Below are positions 12,217-22,849 of a stretch of DNA of 64,000 nucleotides, one piece after another (the first letter of the stretch is position 1; the number at the start of each line of letters is the position of its first letter). The notes beneath the pieces were generated by a model. It did no database searches and was not told the origin of the DNA. It saw nothing but the letters and a program-made list of their open reading frames with translations. This DNA comes from Dermanyssus gallinae (Eukaryota > Arthropoda > Arachnida > Mesostigmata > Dermanyssidae). Both the position numbers and the translations under genes were made by a program. The DNA is taken from NCBI GenBank assembly GCA_003439945.1, contig QVRM01000464.1, positions 1-64,000 on the forward strand, read 5' to 3'.

Positions 12217-13032
12217 ACATACATAATACATACAATCATACATAATACATACAAGCATACATAATACATACAAACATACATAATACATACAAACATACAT
12301 AATACATACAAACATACATAATACATACAAACATACATAATACATACAAACATACATAATACATACAAACATACATAGTACATACAAACATACATACATA
12401 ATACATACAACATACATAATACATACAAACATACATAATACATACAAACATACATAATACATACAAACATACATAATACATACAAACATACATAATACAT
12501 ACAAACATACATAATACATACAAACATTCATAATACATACAATCATACATAATACATACAAGCATACATAATACATACAAACATACATAATACATACAAA
12601 CATATATAATACATACAAACATACATAATACATACAAACATACATAATACATACAAACATACATAATACATACAAACATACATATTACATACAAACATAC
12701 ATAATACATACAAACATACATAATACATACAAACATACATAATACATACAAACATACATAATACATACAAACATACATAATACATACAAACATACATAAT
12801 ACATACAAACATACATAATACATACAAACATACATACATAATACATACAAACATTCATAATACATACAAACATACATAATACATACAAACATACATAATA
12901 CATACAAACATACATAATACATACAAACATACATAATACATACAAACATACATAATACATACAAACATACATAATACATACAAACATACATAATACATAC
13001 ATAATACATACAAACATACATAATGCGTACAA
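12217..13032. repeat. 19-bp minisatellite, about 43 units
   Basis: Tandem array of the 19-bp unit ACATACATAATACATACAA. A few units have point changes (for example ATCATAC, AAGCATAC, ATTCATAA), and some are shortened or lengthened by 4 bp (12394-12416, 12834-12842). Because 19 is not a multiple of three and the unit lacks minus-strand stops, long Cys/Met/Tyr/Val-rich frames open in all minus frames. These are by-products of the repeat, not genes. Confidence 0.95.
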
Positions 13033-13480
13033 TAGTGTATGTACTGGTCGTTCTCGAAAGCTCTATTGGTGTAGTGAGCTCTATTTTAGTATTCTGCTGA
13101 TCAGCAGACGCGTGTGGGGAGCAAGCGTGTGTTGTCAACCAGGGTCTTCTGTTATTCGTGGTCATCTGCTATTCGGTGAATGTTTTGGCAAATTAATGCC
13201 TACTAAAAGCATTCCGATGTTACAGCGCGTTCTTTTGTTTGTTATAAGAGAATTATAACAAGGTCACTTACGAAGACCTATTTTCATGAAATGATGCTTG
13301 TTCACTAACTGCCGAACGAAGCACAGAGTGCGACTGGCTCTAGGAGTGTAGGTGGTGCTCACGGGCCCGGCAGTACGTCAAATTACGCCGCAATGCGGTG
13401 GTTCAATCGCATTTGTAGTAATCGCATCAATAATATGCTGACGCGTGGCGATATTGATGCATAAACGTAGTTTTTTTTTG
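13033..13480. other. Anonymous sequence
   Basis: Nothing recognised between the minisatellite and the tandem duplication. Confidence 0.4.
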
Positions 13481-13917
13481 GCATTTACTTAATTTCTTAC
13501 CACGATGACACTAGCAAGTTGCATCCCGAAACGAAATGTGCAGCCTATTTGATTACGTTCTGAATCAACAAAATATGCTACAAAAACATTATTCATGGAA
13601 ACTACTTACAGAAGGGCTGTCTCTGTAACGGGATTTTTTTAAATCTCGATCAGCGAGGTTTACGTATTTACAGTAGCGATATAACTGAGCGTTAAGTTAG
13701 CATTTACTTAATTCTTTACAACGATGACACTAGCAAGTTGCATCCCGAAACGAAATGTGCAGCCTATTTAATTACGTTCTGAATCAACAAAATATGCTAC
13801 AAAAACATTATTCATGGAAACTACTTACAAAAGGACTGTCTCTGTAACTGGATTTTTTTAATCTCAATCAGCGAGGTTTACGTATTTTCAGTAGCGATAT
13901 AATTGAGCATTTAGTTT
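13481..13917 (+). repeat. Two-copy 219-bp tandem duplication
   Basis: The unit beginning GCATTTACTTAAT is present at 13481-13699 and again at 13700-13917, head to tail. The copies differ by only a few substitutions and one- or two-base indels (for example GAAGGGCTG versus AAAGGACTG). There is no coding content. It could be a satellite monomer pair or a recent local duplication. Confidence 0.9.
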
Positions 13918-14403
13918 CCATGTATAGCACAACGGTATTGCTACGCTAATGCATATCCATATGGCTGGAGGTTTTTGTGTTCTCACTCTATCTTTCTTCT
14001 CTCTTTAAGTCGCGATAACTTACGTAAAAGGCGTATCATTATTTGTTCTGTCGTTATTTCTTGTTTTTAGAGCACTAACTGCCGGTTTTCAAGCAATACA
14101 CATCGATTCTAGGGTTCTAGGATTTTCAGGATTAACAAGATTGATTAGTTTGGTGAAGTAAGTCAAACTCGTAGCTATATATAAGCGTTCCCTTCTGAGA
14201 TGTCCACTGGAAAACTGTTGCTACTTTGCAACTGCGAACCGAATTACCCTTGATTTGGTACCACAATGATCCCTATAAAATGTTTTTTTTTCTCATTTCT
14301 CTGAAGGTTTGTGTTGCATTCTGTTAGTCGCAATATTATATAGTGAACGTAAAAGCTTAAAAATGAAACACAATATGATTTCAAGGTTTGCGAACGTACT
14401 CAA
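13918..14403. other. Anonymous flank of the mariner element
   Basis: No recognised feature. The open frame starting at 14309 runs across the mariner left end and is not a gene. Confidence 0.4.
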
Positions 14404-14405
14404 TA

Positions 14406-14437
14406 CGAGGTGTGTTCAATCGTTATCGCGACTTTTG
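14406..14437 (+). repeat. Mariner left terminal inverted repeat
   Basis: Contains the block TATCGCGACTTTTG shared exactly with the right repeat; mismatches cluster at the outer tip and mid-repeat. Confidence 0.9.
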
Positions 14438-14610
14438 AATTTTCGCGGGCTACGTATATTCGAATTTCGATTTTTTGTGGCGTTATGTTGGTACTCATGT
14501 CTCTCACTTATGCCGACAAACTCGGCCATTTTGAATGTTCACTTAATTGTTGACAGCTGCTTTGGTTGCACGTGTTTTGGATCGTCTTCGATTTTTACCT
14601 ATTTAAAAAA

Positions 14611-15672
14611 ATGGATCAAAGAACCTGTATCAAATTTTGTGTGAAAAACGAAATTAAGTGCGCGGATGCATTCCGAATGTTGACTGTGGCATACGGAGAA
14701 GCTACCTTGGACCGAAGCAACGTTTATCGGTGGTACAAAATGTTCTCAGAAGGCCGAGAAGATGTGAACGACGAAGAGCGTGCCGGACGCCCGAGCACTT
14801 CAACAACAGACGAAAAAATTAATGAAGTGGAGAAAATGGTATTGGCCAATCGTCGAATCACCGTTAGAGAAGTTGCTGAGGACCTAAACATATCCATTGG
14901 CTCGTGCCATTCGATTTTTATCAATGATTTGGGCATGAGACGGGTCGCCGCGAAATTCGTACCAAAATTGCTCAATTGCGACCAAAAACAGCATCGCATG
15001 AACATTGCTAATGAGATGTTGGACTCTGTCCGCGACGACCCAAATTTGCTCCAGAGGGTCATAACTGGTGACGAATCGTGGGTTTATGGTTATGACGTGG
15101 AAACCAAAGCTCAATCATCTCAATGGAAGCTGCCGCACGAACCAAGACCGAAAAAAGCGCGCCAAGTTCGGTCGAATGTGAAAGTTTTGCTGACAGTTTT
15201 TTTCGATTGCAGGGGCGTGGTGCATCATGAGTTCTTGCCACAGGGTAGAACGGTCAATAAGGAATATTACCTGCAAGTTATGCGCAATTTGCGCGAAGCA
15301 ATCCGCCAGAAACGCCCGGATTTGTGGAAGAACAAAAATTGGCTTTTGCACCACGATAACGCCCCTGCTCACACATCGTTGCTTGTGCGCGAGTTTTTGG
15401 CCAAAAACAACACACTAATGATGCCGCAGCCACCGTATTTCCCAGATCTAGCCCCCTGTGACTTTTTCTTGTTCCCTAAACTGAAGAGGCCCATGAAAGG
15501 ACGACGTTACGCTACGCTTGACGAGATAAAGACGGCATCGAAGGAGGAGCTGAACAAGATAAAAAAAAATGGTTTTTTGAAGTGCTTCGAAGATTGGAAA
15601 AACCGTTGGCACAAGTGTATAATATCTCATGGGGATTACTTTGAAGGGGACAAAATAGATATTCATGAATAA
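14611..15672 (+). CDS. Mariner transposase, DD34D type
   Basis: A 353-residue transposase, the usual length for mariner. It cuts and pastes the element by binding the terminal repeats and acting with a divalent metal at a DDD triad. Residues 1-110 form the N-terminal paired-like DNA-binding region, followed by an AGRPSTST linker (58-65). The catalytic aspartates are D154 (in TGDESWVYGYD), D249 (in HHDNAPAH) and D284 (in LAPCDFFLFP), with exactly 34 residues between the last two. The start at 14611 is chosen because MDQR begins the family-like sequence; the upstream in-frame ATG at 14566 only adds unrelated residues. The C-terminal block around residues 325-350 (CFEDWKNRWHKC, GDYFEGDKIDI) is typical. 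One oddity: the conserved YSPDLAP motif reads YFPDLAP (F278). No stop or frameshift is present, so it may still be functional. Confidence 0.95.
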   Translation: MDQRTCIKFCVKNEIKCADAFRMLTVAYGEATLDRSNVYRWYKMFSEGREDVNDEERAGRPSTSTTDEKINEVEKMVLANRRITVREVAEDLNISIGSCHSIFINDLGMRRVAAKFVPKLLNCDQKQHRMNIANEMLDSVRDDPNLLQRVITGDESWVYGYDVETKAQSSQWKLPHEPRPKKARQVRSNVKVLLTVFFDCRGVVHHEFLPQGRTVNKEYYLQVMRNLREAIRQKRPDLWKNKNWLLHHDNAPAHTSLLVREFLAKNNTLMMPQPPYFPDLAPCDFFLFPKLKRPMKGRRYATLDEIKTASKEELNKIKKNGFLKCFEDWKNRWHKCIISHGDYFEGDKIDIHE

Positions 15673-15694
15673 ATGAATAATTTTTGAAAAAACA

Positions 15695-15726
15695 CAAAAG
15701 TCGCGATACGTTTTGAACACACTATG
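15695..15726 (-). repeat. Mariner right terminal inverted repeat
   Basis: Inverted partner of 14406-14437, followed directly by the TA target duplication at 15727-15728. Confidence 0.9.
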
Positions 15727-15728
15727 TA

Positions 15729-16150
15729 CGACTATCTTTCTTCTGCCAGCCAACTTTGAATTTCTTTCTGACGTAGCAGAATGTATGCTTAGTGTTTTCA
15801 TCAAGCAAATGGTTGTTGACTGCAGCAGCAGCATATTTTTATCAGAAATAAGCTCCGACTAGCCCGGTATCGTAAAACGCAAAAATGAGAAAATTCACAA
15901 GCTACAATTATATTACATAAGTTACAATTTATAAACTTACATAAAAAAGTTCGAACCATGCGCGAGTACCAATGACGTCTGGCCACCCAGACGTATCGGG
16001 GTTCCGTGGCCTGTTTTGCCCTGCGGCAGGCACAAGCTCAGCAGTGGCAACGGCAACTGCAGCAGCAGCAGCGGCAGGAGCAGTAACAAATGCCGTAGCC
16101 GGCCATGTTTTTCTAAAGGATTTTCCGTAAGGCCATTGCCCGTAGAGGGT
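15729..16150. other. Anonymous sequence, CAG-rich in part
   Basis: No gene recognised. CAG/GCAG triplets cluster at 16032-16090. It lies immediately 3' of the SINE (read on the minus strand) and might include its tail. Confidence 0.4.
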
Positions 16151-16312
16151 TTTTTTATGTCATGGCTAATTCGAATCCACTCCGGCATTTACCTTGTCTA
16201 AATTGGAAACCATGCAAACCAATTTACGAGTAGTCGGTCTGGGTCTCGAACCCAGTCCTCCCGAAGGAGGCAAGGCAAGGCGCAGGCTTTGCCACTAAGC
16301 CATTTTGCTCGG
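16151..16312 (-). mobile_element. tRNA-derived SINE, copy 1
   Basis: Read on the minus strand, it opens with a well-preserved tRNA-like head. A D arm (GGCT/AGCC) carries the A box TGGCTTAGTGGC. A variable-arm hairpin CCTCC-TTCG-GGAGG follows, then a canonical T arm CTGGG-TTCGAGA-CCCAG holding the B box. The long variable arm points to a class II (Leu/Ser-type) tRNA ancestor. The anticodon arm is degenerate and no acceptor stem pairs, so it is not a functional tRNA. The body (including ATGGTTTCCAATT) is shared with 48961-49115, which makes this a dispersed SINE family. Transcription would be by RNA polymerase III, and mobility would depend on a partner LINE. Confidence 0.8.
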
Positions 16313-16560
16313 TGTGTGCGACGAAAGCGTCAAAATCGGCCAGTGAATCAAACGCGCATATACACCGACGTAGCTACACGTACGCTGTCTCATTCGTTAG
16401 CCAGAGTCTGCTCTGATACTCTGGACCTGTTATGCGGATAGACATATATGGTTGCCTGGTTGATATCGCCGCCACCTCTGTCCCATCAGCGTGATGATAA
16501 TAGTCCGCTAATGTGGTTATCGTGTCGTCATTGTTTATGATGCTACCGTTGTTGTTTGTT
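16313..16560. other. Anonymous sequence
   Basis: Nothing recognised. Confidence 0.4.
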
Positions 16561-16563
16561 GTG

Positions 16564-16595
<32 letters not shown>

Positions 16596-16618
16596 CGTTG
16601 TCGTTGTCGTAGTCGTCG
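16561..16618. repeat. (GTT)n microsatellite
   Basis: GTT repeats grading into GTC. The polyvaline open frame across it is an artefact. Confidence 0.9.
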
Positions 16619-16748
16619 GCGGCGACGATCATTATTCAACGTATATAGCGTCTGCGACCACCACCGCTCACGCCCCAGCCACCGTCAATCGCGCCGTCAA
16701 AACGACGGTGCCTTGATGCAGCCGAGACGATGAGGTGACGAGAGCAAC

Positions 16749-16804
16749 AATAATAATATTAATAATAATAATTACTATTATTATTATTATTATTATTATT
16801 ATTT
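16749..16804. repeat. (TAA)n/(TTA)n microsatellite, 5' side of LINE relic
   Basis: TAA units switch to TTA units. After about 60 bp, a further short ATT run (about 16865-16879) touches the first base of the LINE relic. Confidence 0.9.
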
Positions 16805-16879
16805 TTTTTCGTATTGTATATTATCACATCTTTATTATTTATATAAGTTCGTTATGTTAGCATTATATTATTATTATTA

Positions 16880-17317
16880 GTGTCCGCTGGCGAAGAAAGA
16901 CCTGATGGGGTGACCATTGCATTATGGTCACATGGAAAGTCCCTAGCTTGGGATGCAACGGTTTCGTGCACAACCGCGGCTTCCTATTTACACCACAGCT
17001 CTGTTGAGCCGGGGTGGGTAGCAAAGCACGCAGACGCCAGAAAACGGTTTAAATATGCTGGACTGGAAACAAGATATATTTTTGTGCCTATCGCCATGGA
17101 GACACTAGGACCAATCAGCAAGGGAACCGAAGCATTTCTCAAAGATTTGAGTAAGCGAATTCAGGAAGTTACGAACGACCGAAGAGAGGGTCAATTCTTG
17201 AGGCAAGCATTGTTCTTGGCCGTTTGCAGAGGAAACGCGGCATCTATTTTAGGCGCCATGGAGTGAACTAATTATTTAAAAAACTTTGCAATAATACGTA
17301 CAGACCTCTCAACTGTA
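16880..17317 (+). pseudogene. RLE-type LINE, C-terminal endonuclease fragment
   Basis: A 128-codon open tail (to TGA at 17264-17266) of a LINE whose C-terminal domain resembles a PD-(D/E)XK restriction-like endonuclease. It has the signature ERPDG..., then SLAWDATVS, then FVPIAMETLG and CRGNAASILG. The same signature recurs on the minus strand at 47.3-47.8 and 56.6-57.2 kb and on the plus strand at 36.5-36.9 kb. The 5' truncation falls exactly at an ATT run, and a short 3' UTR (17267-17317) leads directly into another (ATT)n array. This fits an insertion into (TAA)n, as known for the RLE-bearing R4/Dong clade; the clade assignment is inference. The frame is intact but is only a fragment. Confidence 0.75.
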
Positions 17318-17318
17318 A

Positions 17319-17375
<57 letters not shown>

Positions 17376-17378
17376 CAT
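17318..17378. repeat. (ATT)n microsatellite, 3' side of LINE relic
   Basis: About 60 bp of ATT units abutting the 3' end of the LINE fragment. Confidence 0.95.
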
Positions 17379-18299
17379 TCTTATTATTATTATGATCATG
17401 ATGCTAATGATGATAACGGTGAGGTTGGCAGTCCCCGACGTTGGCTGTTGTAAGTAGGCTGACAGCGAGGGCAGTTGCAACACGGCCATCTTTGAATAGC
17501 CATCTGCTTGTTACCCCCGAGCATCTTACCGTCTCACAGCACGAAAAACACGTCTGTGTGGGAACTGCGCCGAATTGTTGTTGTTTTTGTTCTTGCCTGC
17601 TGTTGTTTCTCCGAGCATCTCCTTGTTATTCATATGAGTATCATAAGAGTATTGCATGTCGGGTATCATATCAAGTGGGTTGTTGTTGCTGTTGTTGATG
17701 CTGTCTGGAGGTCGTTGTTTTGTTTTCTTCTCGCTACGAACTCATCTGTTCGCATGGACAATCGTGATAACAACCTTTTGAGAGTCTGAACGAACAACCA
17801 CTGACACTCGCGCATTGTATACAATACACATTGTCTATAAAGCCGCGAAAGACATTTTTCCCCGTTAATTATATAACCGCGTTTTTGGTATTTATATGCC
17901 CGTTAGACCATTCGTCATGTGAACAAGTCATGTGTTCCATGTAAACTATAGTCCTAAGTAAATAACGAAACGCTGACCCTTTAGATGCTTCAGCAGCCTG
18001 GCCGGCGCTTTGGCCGTATGATGGGCTGTGACGTTCTAGCTAGGTTTCTGCTCCCACAACGTATTCACAGCCACATATATGCAGAGATTTGCTTTTCGAA
18101 GCTGAAGACCCATTTGGACGATTGCCTTTCGAAGCCTGCGACCCGTACAGACTCATGCAGAGGCGTCGTCCAGCGTCGTACCCAGTACACTTGCAATTAA
18201 GGTGTGACGCTACACCCCTTGTATACTGCCGGTATCTTTAGTCTTTCTCTGGCGTCCGCAGCTGTTAGATAGAGCGCCCAAAAACACTGTCTGTGAGAC
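17379..18299. other. Anonymous sequence
   Basis: No domain recognised in the open frames at 17441-17789 or 17985-18200. Confidence 0.4.
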
Positions 18300-19000
18300 T
18301 ACATTCACTGTTGCTATGCCGGATTTAGGAAAATCGAAAAAAAAGATGTGTTTGCTCTGCGAACTTAGGGGGTTAGGAGATCGACCCGCGATTAAGTGGG
18401 TTCAAGAGTCGTCAGGCAACAACGGGCGCACCATGTCCGCGCACACACCTGTAGAAGCTTGTGGCAACGCCTGTGAGTTTCAGGTCGTGTTCTCGATCCA
18501 GTTCGTCACCTGCACAAGAGCGGAATTTGTGGCTCACTCTAAAGCCGGCTTCGTCTTGGCGATGACGAGGGCCGCAAAGTCGTCCTCATACGCTAGTAAT
18601 GGACATCGAAGGGCAGCCCTTGCACCTCAAGGACACCGTCGTACGGTATGTTGCACCCATCTGAGAACAGACCCCTGCGGGACACCCCTTGTTGTTGTTT
18701 AATGCTGGTCTCCAGCTGCGAGCTCTCTGTCACTTAGGTACGACGAACGAGATGATATACGCCAGGTACTCCGCTAGACCTTTTCTCTCCAAAGCTCTCA
18801 TAATCACTCCCCAGTTCGCTGTGTTGAATGCGTTGCCGGTGACATCTTGGCAAATAAATAATACTATTGTAGCTTTAGAACATACCGTGAGCCGTGCCTT
18901 GCTATCGATATGGTTTATCCAGTGATCACCCCTACATGTCAGGCCATATTCTGTACGGACATGAATTTGTACTTTGCTAGATAGTGTCATACAGCCAGTT
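18300..19000 (-). pseudogene. R1-like LINE reverse transcriptase relic
   Basis: The minus strand carries RT motif A as DVTGNAFNTANWGVIMRAL with ERKGLAEYLAYIIS after it (about 18990-18740). After frameshifts it has motif-B remains (QRGSVPG, YDGVLEV), then motif C as YEDDFAALVIAKTK with a following ALVQVTNWIE (about 18580-18480). The order and the NAF, YDG and ALVI signatures match the R1-clade RT of the complete LINE. Several frame changes and stops make it a dead copy, probably older than the full-length element. The ends are not defined. Confidence 0.75.
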
Positions 19001-20587
19001 CCTCCGCAAACTTATTTTATAAGGAGGTTTTTTCGTACTGATGTCATAAGCCTCTTTTTGCTGATAATATAATCTGGCAATTCAGAAGAGTCAGTGAGCT
19101 TCCCTCTAGTATCAATTATTTGCCTAGAGTAACAACGAGACACGACGTGCAGGCATGGTATGCCAGCGTTCAGGGGATATCACTGTGGGCCAGCTACCAC
19201 TATAATTAGAAAAAAAACAGATTAGCATGACAAATCTGCTTTGAGCACTAGGGTTTGCGTCACTAGATTGAGGACAGCCCGATTCGGCACTACTTTGAGA
19301 TGCAGTAGCACCATAATTGCAGCCGTTTGCCAAACGAGTTTGCCATCGACTACGCGATGCAATTGCAGACGAGTTTGACGCTGCTGGGTCTTTTATTATC
19401 CCATGTCATTAGCTTTCCGTTAGACGTTGCTTACTACGTAAAACTTAACTTTGCCTTAAGTTTGCTTTTCGTCCGAGACTTTCTTCAATTAAGGACAGGG
19501 AACAAAATAACGAACGCTTGAAGGCAATCCAGACAAAGACTCACTAATTACGTACAGATCCCCAATACTACTACTACTCTAGAGCCGTTATTGTTGTGTT
19601 GTAATTGTTTTCACCGCTATCGATGTTTGTTCTGCCTGTAATTAGGATCAGGGGACAGGGCTGATCAAAGCTCGCCAAACAAGCGAGCGATGAAGAGGGT
19701 GGGAGGGAGCATCGGCATGCGACATGGGCATCATTGAAATCTTGGCCCGTGCATACACACGACGCCCACACACGATACACAAGCGACACCTTTGAGCTTG
19801 TCGGAGCTCACATCCCCCCGAGTCGTTCTGCCCAATCTTGCATGTACTTCTCTGATGAGGACAACATAGCGTCGGGAGCAATATTTCGACAGCTGGACTC
19901 TCCAAGTTGAAGTGCATGAAACTCGACCGATTTCGGGAGAAAGAGAGATAAAGAGAGATAGAGAGAGCGCGAGAGAGCGCGAGAGAGAGAGAGACTGGGA
20001 GAGATGTTGGGGTCTCAACTGCGGCCTGTGACTGGAAAGAGCGAATCAAAGCGGGTCTTGTGGACAGCCTAATTGTGACAGCCTCGACGACGTGCAACGA
20101 ATAAAGAACTATCGTGTTGGGTAGCCTCACTGAGAAATGCTGCTGACTGCAACGTTGTCGACGCATTGCGCAGTGCAAGAAAATATATGATTTATAATCA
20201 TACCAGAGCTTTAGTATAGTACAATCGCACTGAGATTTTTTCACTCGTAACTTAACGACTGACGACAAATAACGCCCAGCGATATATTCACATTTGCGGC
20301 ATCGGCAGACTATAGACAATTGCATTTTTATATTCGTCGTGTATTTTCTAGTAAGTTCGAGTAAACAACATCCTATGCGGTTTGCGAGCGATGTAACATT
20401 ATTGGCCAAAATAGTACCAAAATCTCACTAAGATGACATCCAAGCAATGAACAATTCACTCAAATAACTAAGGAATATCATGAATGGCGCATATAAAATA
20501 TGTGTTTAATTTGACAATTGTTGACATTGGATAATGTGGAATTGCCTATGATATCAAAATATTGTGAAAAAAAAGTTTGTAATATAG

Positions 20588-20590
<3 letters not shown>
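19001..20590. other. Anonymous sequence with a GA tract
   Basis: No gene recognised. (GA)n with GC interruptions lies at about 19937-20003. A 253-codon minus-strand open frame (19648-20409) spans this GA tract and shows no domain, so I do not call it. Confidence 0.45.

Positions 20591-20593
<3 letters not shown>

Positions 20594-20643
<50 letters not shown>
20594..20643. repeat. (TA)n microsatellite
   Basis: TA run of about 50 bp. Confidence 0.95.
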
Positions 20644-20646
<3 letters not shown>

Positions 20647-20771
20647 GGTTACACTATACAAACACATGTGCTACAACAATAGGTATTTTTAAATTACTTT
20701 TAAATGAAATATGACACTGACATAAATTGTAACAGATCAGCTTTAAAATTGCATGTCAATATGATGATCTT

Positions 20772-21290
20772 ATGATCTAGGAATCCTGCGGCGGTTTATC
20801 TGCAGTTCGTTAATGTTACTGGTCATCTTGAATGTGGTTGTCGCGGAGATCTGTGATCCGTAATTTGTCTGATGGGCATGGTATCGCAGTGGCTTAGTTT
20901 GCGAACCATGGATGAACGCCATTTCCGGCGCTCCGTTCTTAATGAGCCCTTTGAAGATGTTCTTTAGACTCATCTAGATTTTCTAATATAATAATTTACA
21001 TATCAAGTAGGTGAGGCCACTTGGGCAGTTGTGTCCAAAGATGTCTTGTTCATCATGTGTTGGAGGAATTTGCCAGTGACATCAGGGGTGGTGCCTCTCG
21101 CAATTAGGCGGACTTTGTGTCTGCAGCTGTTATTGAAGCTCTTCTGACGTCTATTGCAACCGTCGCTGGGTCTATGCTGTTCCTGAGAGGGCGTCGGCAT
21201 AGGATGTAACTTCAGATTTTACAACAACTGCAAAGGCAGAGTCAGGATTCTTTCTTTTTGTGTTCATTTTTAAGTCTTCACTCTTTTTTG
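20772..21290 (-). pseudogene. R1-like LINE ORF1-ORF2 junction relic
   Basis: On the minus strand it holds pieces of the same family as the full-length LINE, in order. First comes KNPDSAFAVVVKS...SYADAL, then VRLIARGTTPDVTGKFLQH, then LKNIFKGLIKNGAPEMAF, then (after losing the zinc-knuckle region) MTSNINELQINRR. The last piece matches the start of ORF2 (MTSKIKILQINLRR). Frameshifts separate the pieces. An internal deletion joins the gag NGAPEMAF region almost directly to the ORF2 start. It is an independent, decayed copy of the R1-like family. Confidence 0.85.
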
Positions 21291-21475
21291 CGCTGCGTGA
21301 ATCTCTTTTCTCTCCTTAGCGTTGGACTTGGCGTTGTAGGGACCCTCGCAGTTAAACCCCTGCAGAAACGCGCAGAGCTGGGGCAATCGGCCGCTAGATG
21401 GCCTATCTGGCCGTAATTTCGACAGACTCTCGGCAATGAGTATCTATGCGCAAGGTGACCACTCTCTGGCAATTA
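21291..21475 (-). pseudogene. Gag zinc-knuckle relic of a retroelement
   Basis: The minus strand encodes CRNYGQIGHLAADC, a CCHC zinc knuckle whose second Cys has become Tyr. It is followed by SSARFCRG and, after a frameshift, NCEGPYNA, like the third knuckle of LINE gag proteins. It lies directly upstream of the R1-like gag relic on the same strand, but in the wrong order for that protein, so it is probably from another element or a rearrangement. Confidence 0.55.
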
Positions 21476-21684
21476 AAGCTTTTGGTGATCGGGCTCCAAA
21501 ACGACCGTGTGTAACAAGTCGGGTATAATTAAGGCCCTGACATTAGGGATTCTAGCGTTGAACGGGGCATGCGTAGGGCATCCTGCAAGCACTAACCACT
21601 TGGCTTATTTTTATTAGAAGTATTTTTGAATGAAGAAAAATGGCTAACTGGTTTATTTTTAGATTTATAATCTTTCTGTCTGAC

Positions 21685-22560
21685 CTATATATAGAATAGA
21701 AGAGAATAGAAAGCGCCTTTATTTTTCCGAATAAAGGGTGGAAAAGGAGACTAGGTAGGTAATGACGCCCACGAAGTCGCCTTGTTGTGCGATTATCTGG
21801 CTACGCGCCAGGCGACCATATTTGTTATTAGCGATTGTTTCAAGTCTTGCAATACAGTTTGGTAAAACCATTTTTTGACTTCTGCGATTGTTCATTGTCA
21901 CATCAAAGAAACAGTTGATAAAATCAGCACTTACAAATTGCGATAGCGCTCGCGTCTCGTTCTTCTTCAGTAAAATCGACAGCGACAGAAGGTCCAGGAT
22001 ACAGCATTCGACTCGATATCACATCTTCTACAGAGCTTTTTAGAAATATACTCTGAACACCTCCGATCATGACTATGTGCCTGCACAAGTATGGGCTCCA
22101 GACGGGTTAACGATATAAACGTTTAGATAGCACAATTGCTTTATACAGACGAATATACACATTTGGGTCCTTGATGATAAAACAACGGAACAGTATGCTC
22201 ACAAGTTTAGATGTTGATTTGACTAGTTCTCTTAAATGTGCAGAAAATGTGAGATCCGATTATATTAATACATCGAGGTCTCGTGCAACATAAGCGGTGG
22301 GCAATATTGTCACGTTAAGCTGATAGTGCCGATCGAAGAAGCCATGTTTTACATGTTTCACAACGAGTCCTTTCGAAACGGATAGCTTCATCCCATTGTC
22401 GATGCACCAGCGGCAAATGCCATCGAAAGTAGACTGTAGCGCAGTATGCGCTGAGGGAGAGTCCAAGAGAGCGTATATCTTTAGGTCGTCAGCGTACAAT
22501 AGGTATTTGACACTCGTCATTCGTAATAGTTGAGTGCACGTAGAGCGGCGAGGCGCAAAG
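21685..22560 (-). pseudogene. Jockey/CR1-like LINE RT relic with 3' end
   Basis: Reading the minus strand from 22560, the RT palm motif C appears as YLLYADDLKIYALL, with ICRWCIDNGMKLSVSKG after it (a very typical Jockey/CR1 block). Next comes PVWSPYLCRHI...GGVQSIFLK (the thumb-side VWSPY..I..VQ block), then the C-terminal tail. The 3' end shows AATAAAGGCGCTTTCTATTC with short TTCTA units near 21685-21730, like the microsatellite tails of CR1-like elements. Frameshifts and stops are scattered through it. It is 5'-truncated near motif B. Confidence 0.8.
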
Positions 22561-22849
22561 GTATTCTGGTACGTTTTTCTTAGCAGCGCTATTACTGGCG
22601 CCTCGGATACATTTTTTTACCAAGCGGTTGCCGCTTTCATCTTCTTAGTTTGGTTCAAAGTAAAGGAAATGAAGTCAGGCTATTTTTCAGGAGATAAAAA
22701 TGAATGAAGCAACAAATTTGTAATTAACTCTGTGTTGAAAACCAAATTATTGGTTGAAGTGATGGAATAATTTCAAACGATTTATGGTAACCAACTAATG
22801 GTCAAAAACGCTGCGTGTACCTAGTACCGTTGATTTCGCTACGATATTT

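Larger units (their letters stand above)
14406..15726 (+). mobile_element. Complete mariner (DD34D) transposon
   Basis: A 1321-bp element with 32-bp imperfect terminal inverted repeats: 14406-14437 beginning CGAGGTGTGTTCAA, and the reverse complement of 15695-15726 beginning CATAGTGTGTTCAA, matching at about 25 of 32 positions. It is flanked by TA on both sides (14404-14405 and 15727-15728), the target duplication expected of Tc1/mariner elements. One uninterrupted transposase lies inside. The intact frame implies either a recent insertion or continuing selection. It is the least damaged mobile element in the window. Confidence 0.95.

Noticed and set aside
12217..13032. CRISPR-like array
   Set aside because: Units are contiguous 19-mers without unique spacers, in a eukaryotic context; it is a minisatellite.
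12151..13165. Minus-strand frames up to 309 codons rich in Cys, Met, Tyr and Val
   Set aside because: They are translations of the 19-bp minisatellite, open in all minus frames because the unit has no stop.
16228..16312. Functional tRNA-Leu or tRNA-Ser gene on the minus strand
   Set aside because: D, variable and T arms fold well, but the acceptor stem does not pair and the anticodon arm is degenerate. Its body recurs with a second decayed head at 49.0 kb, which fits a SINE.
19648..20409. 253-codon minus-strand open frame
   Set aside because: It runs through a (GA)n tract, shows no domain, and its composition looks like translated non-coding DNA. No splice or promoter evidence.
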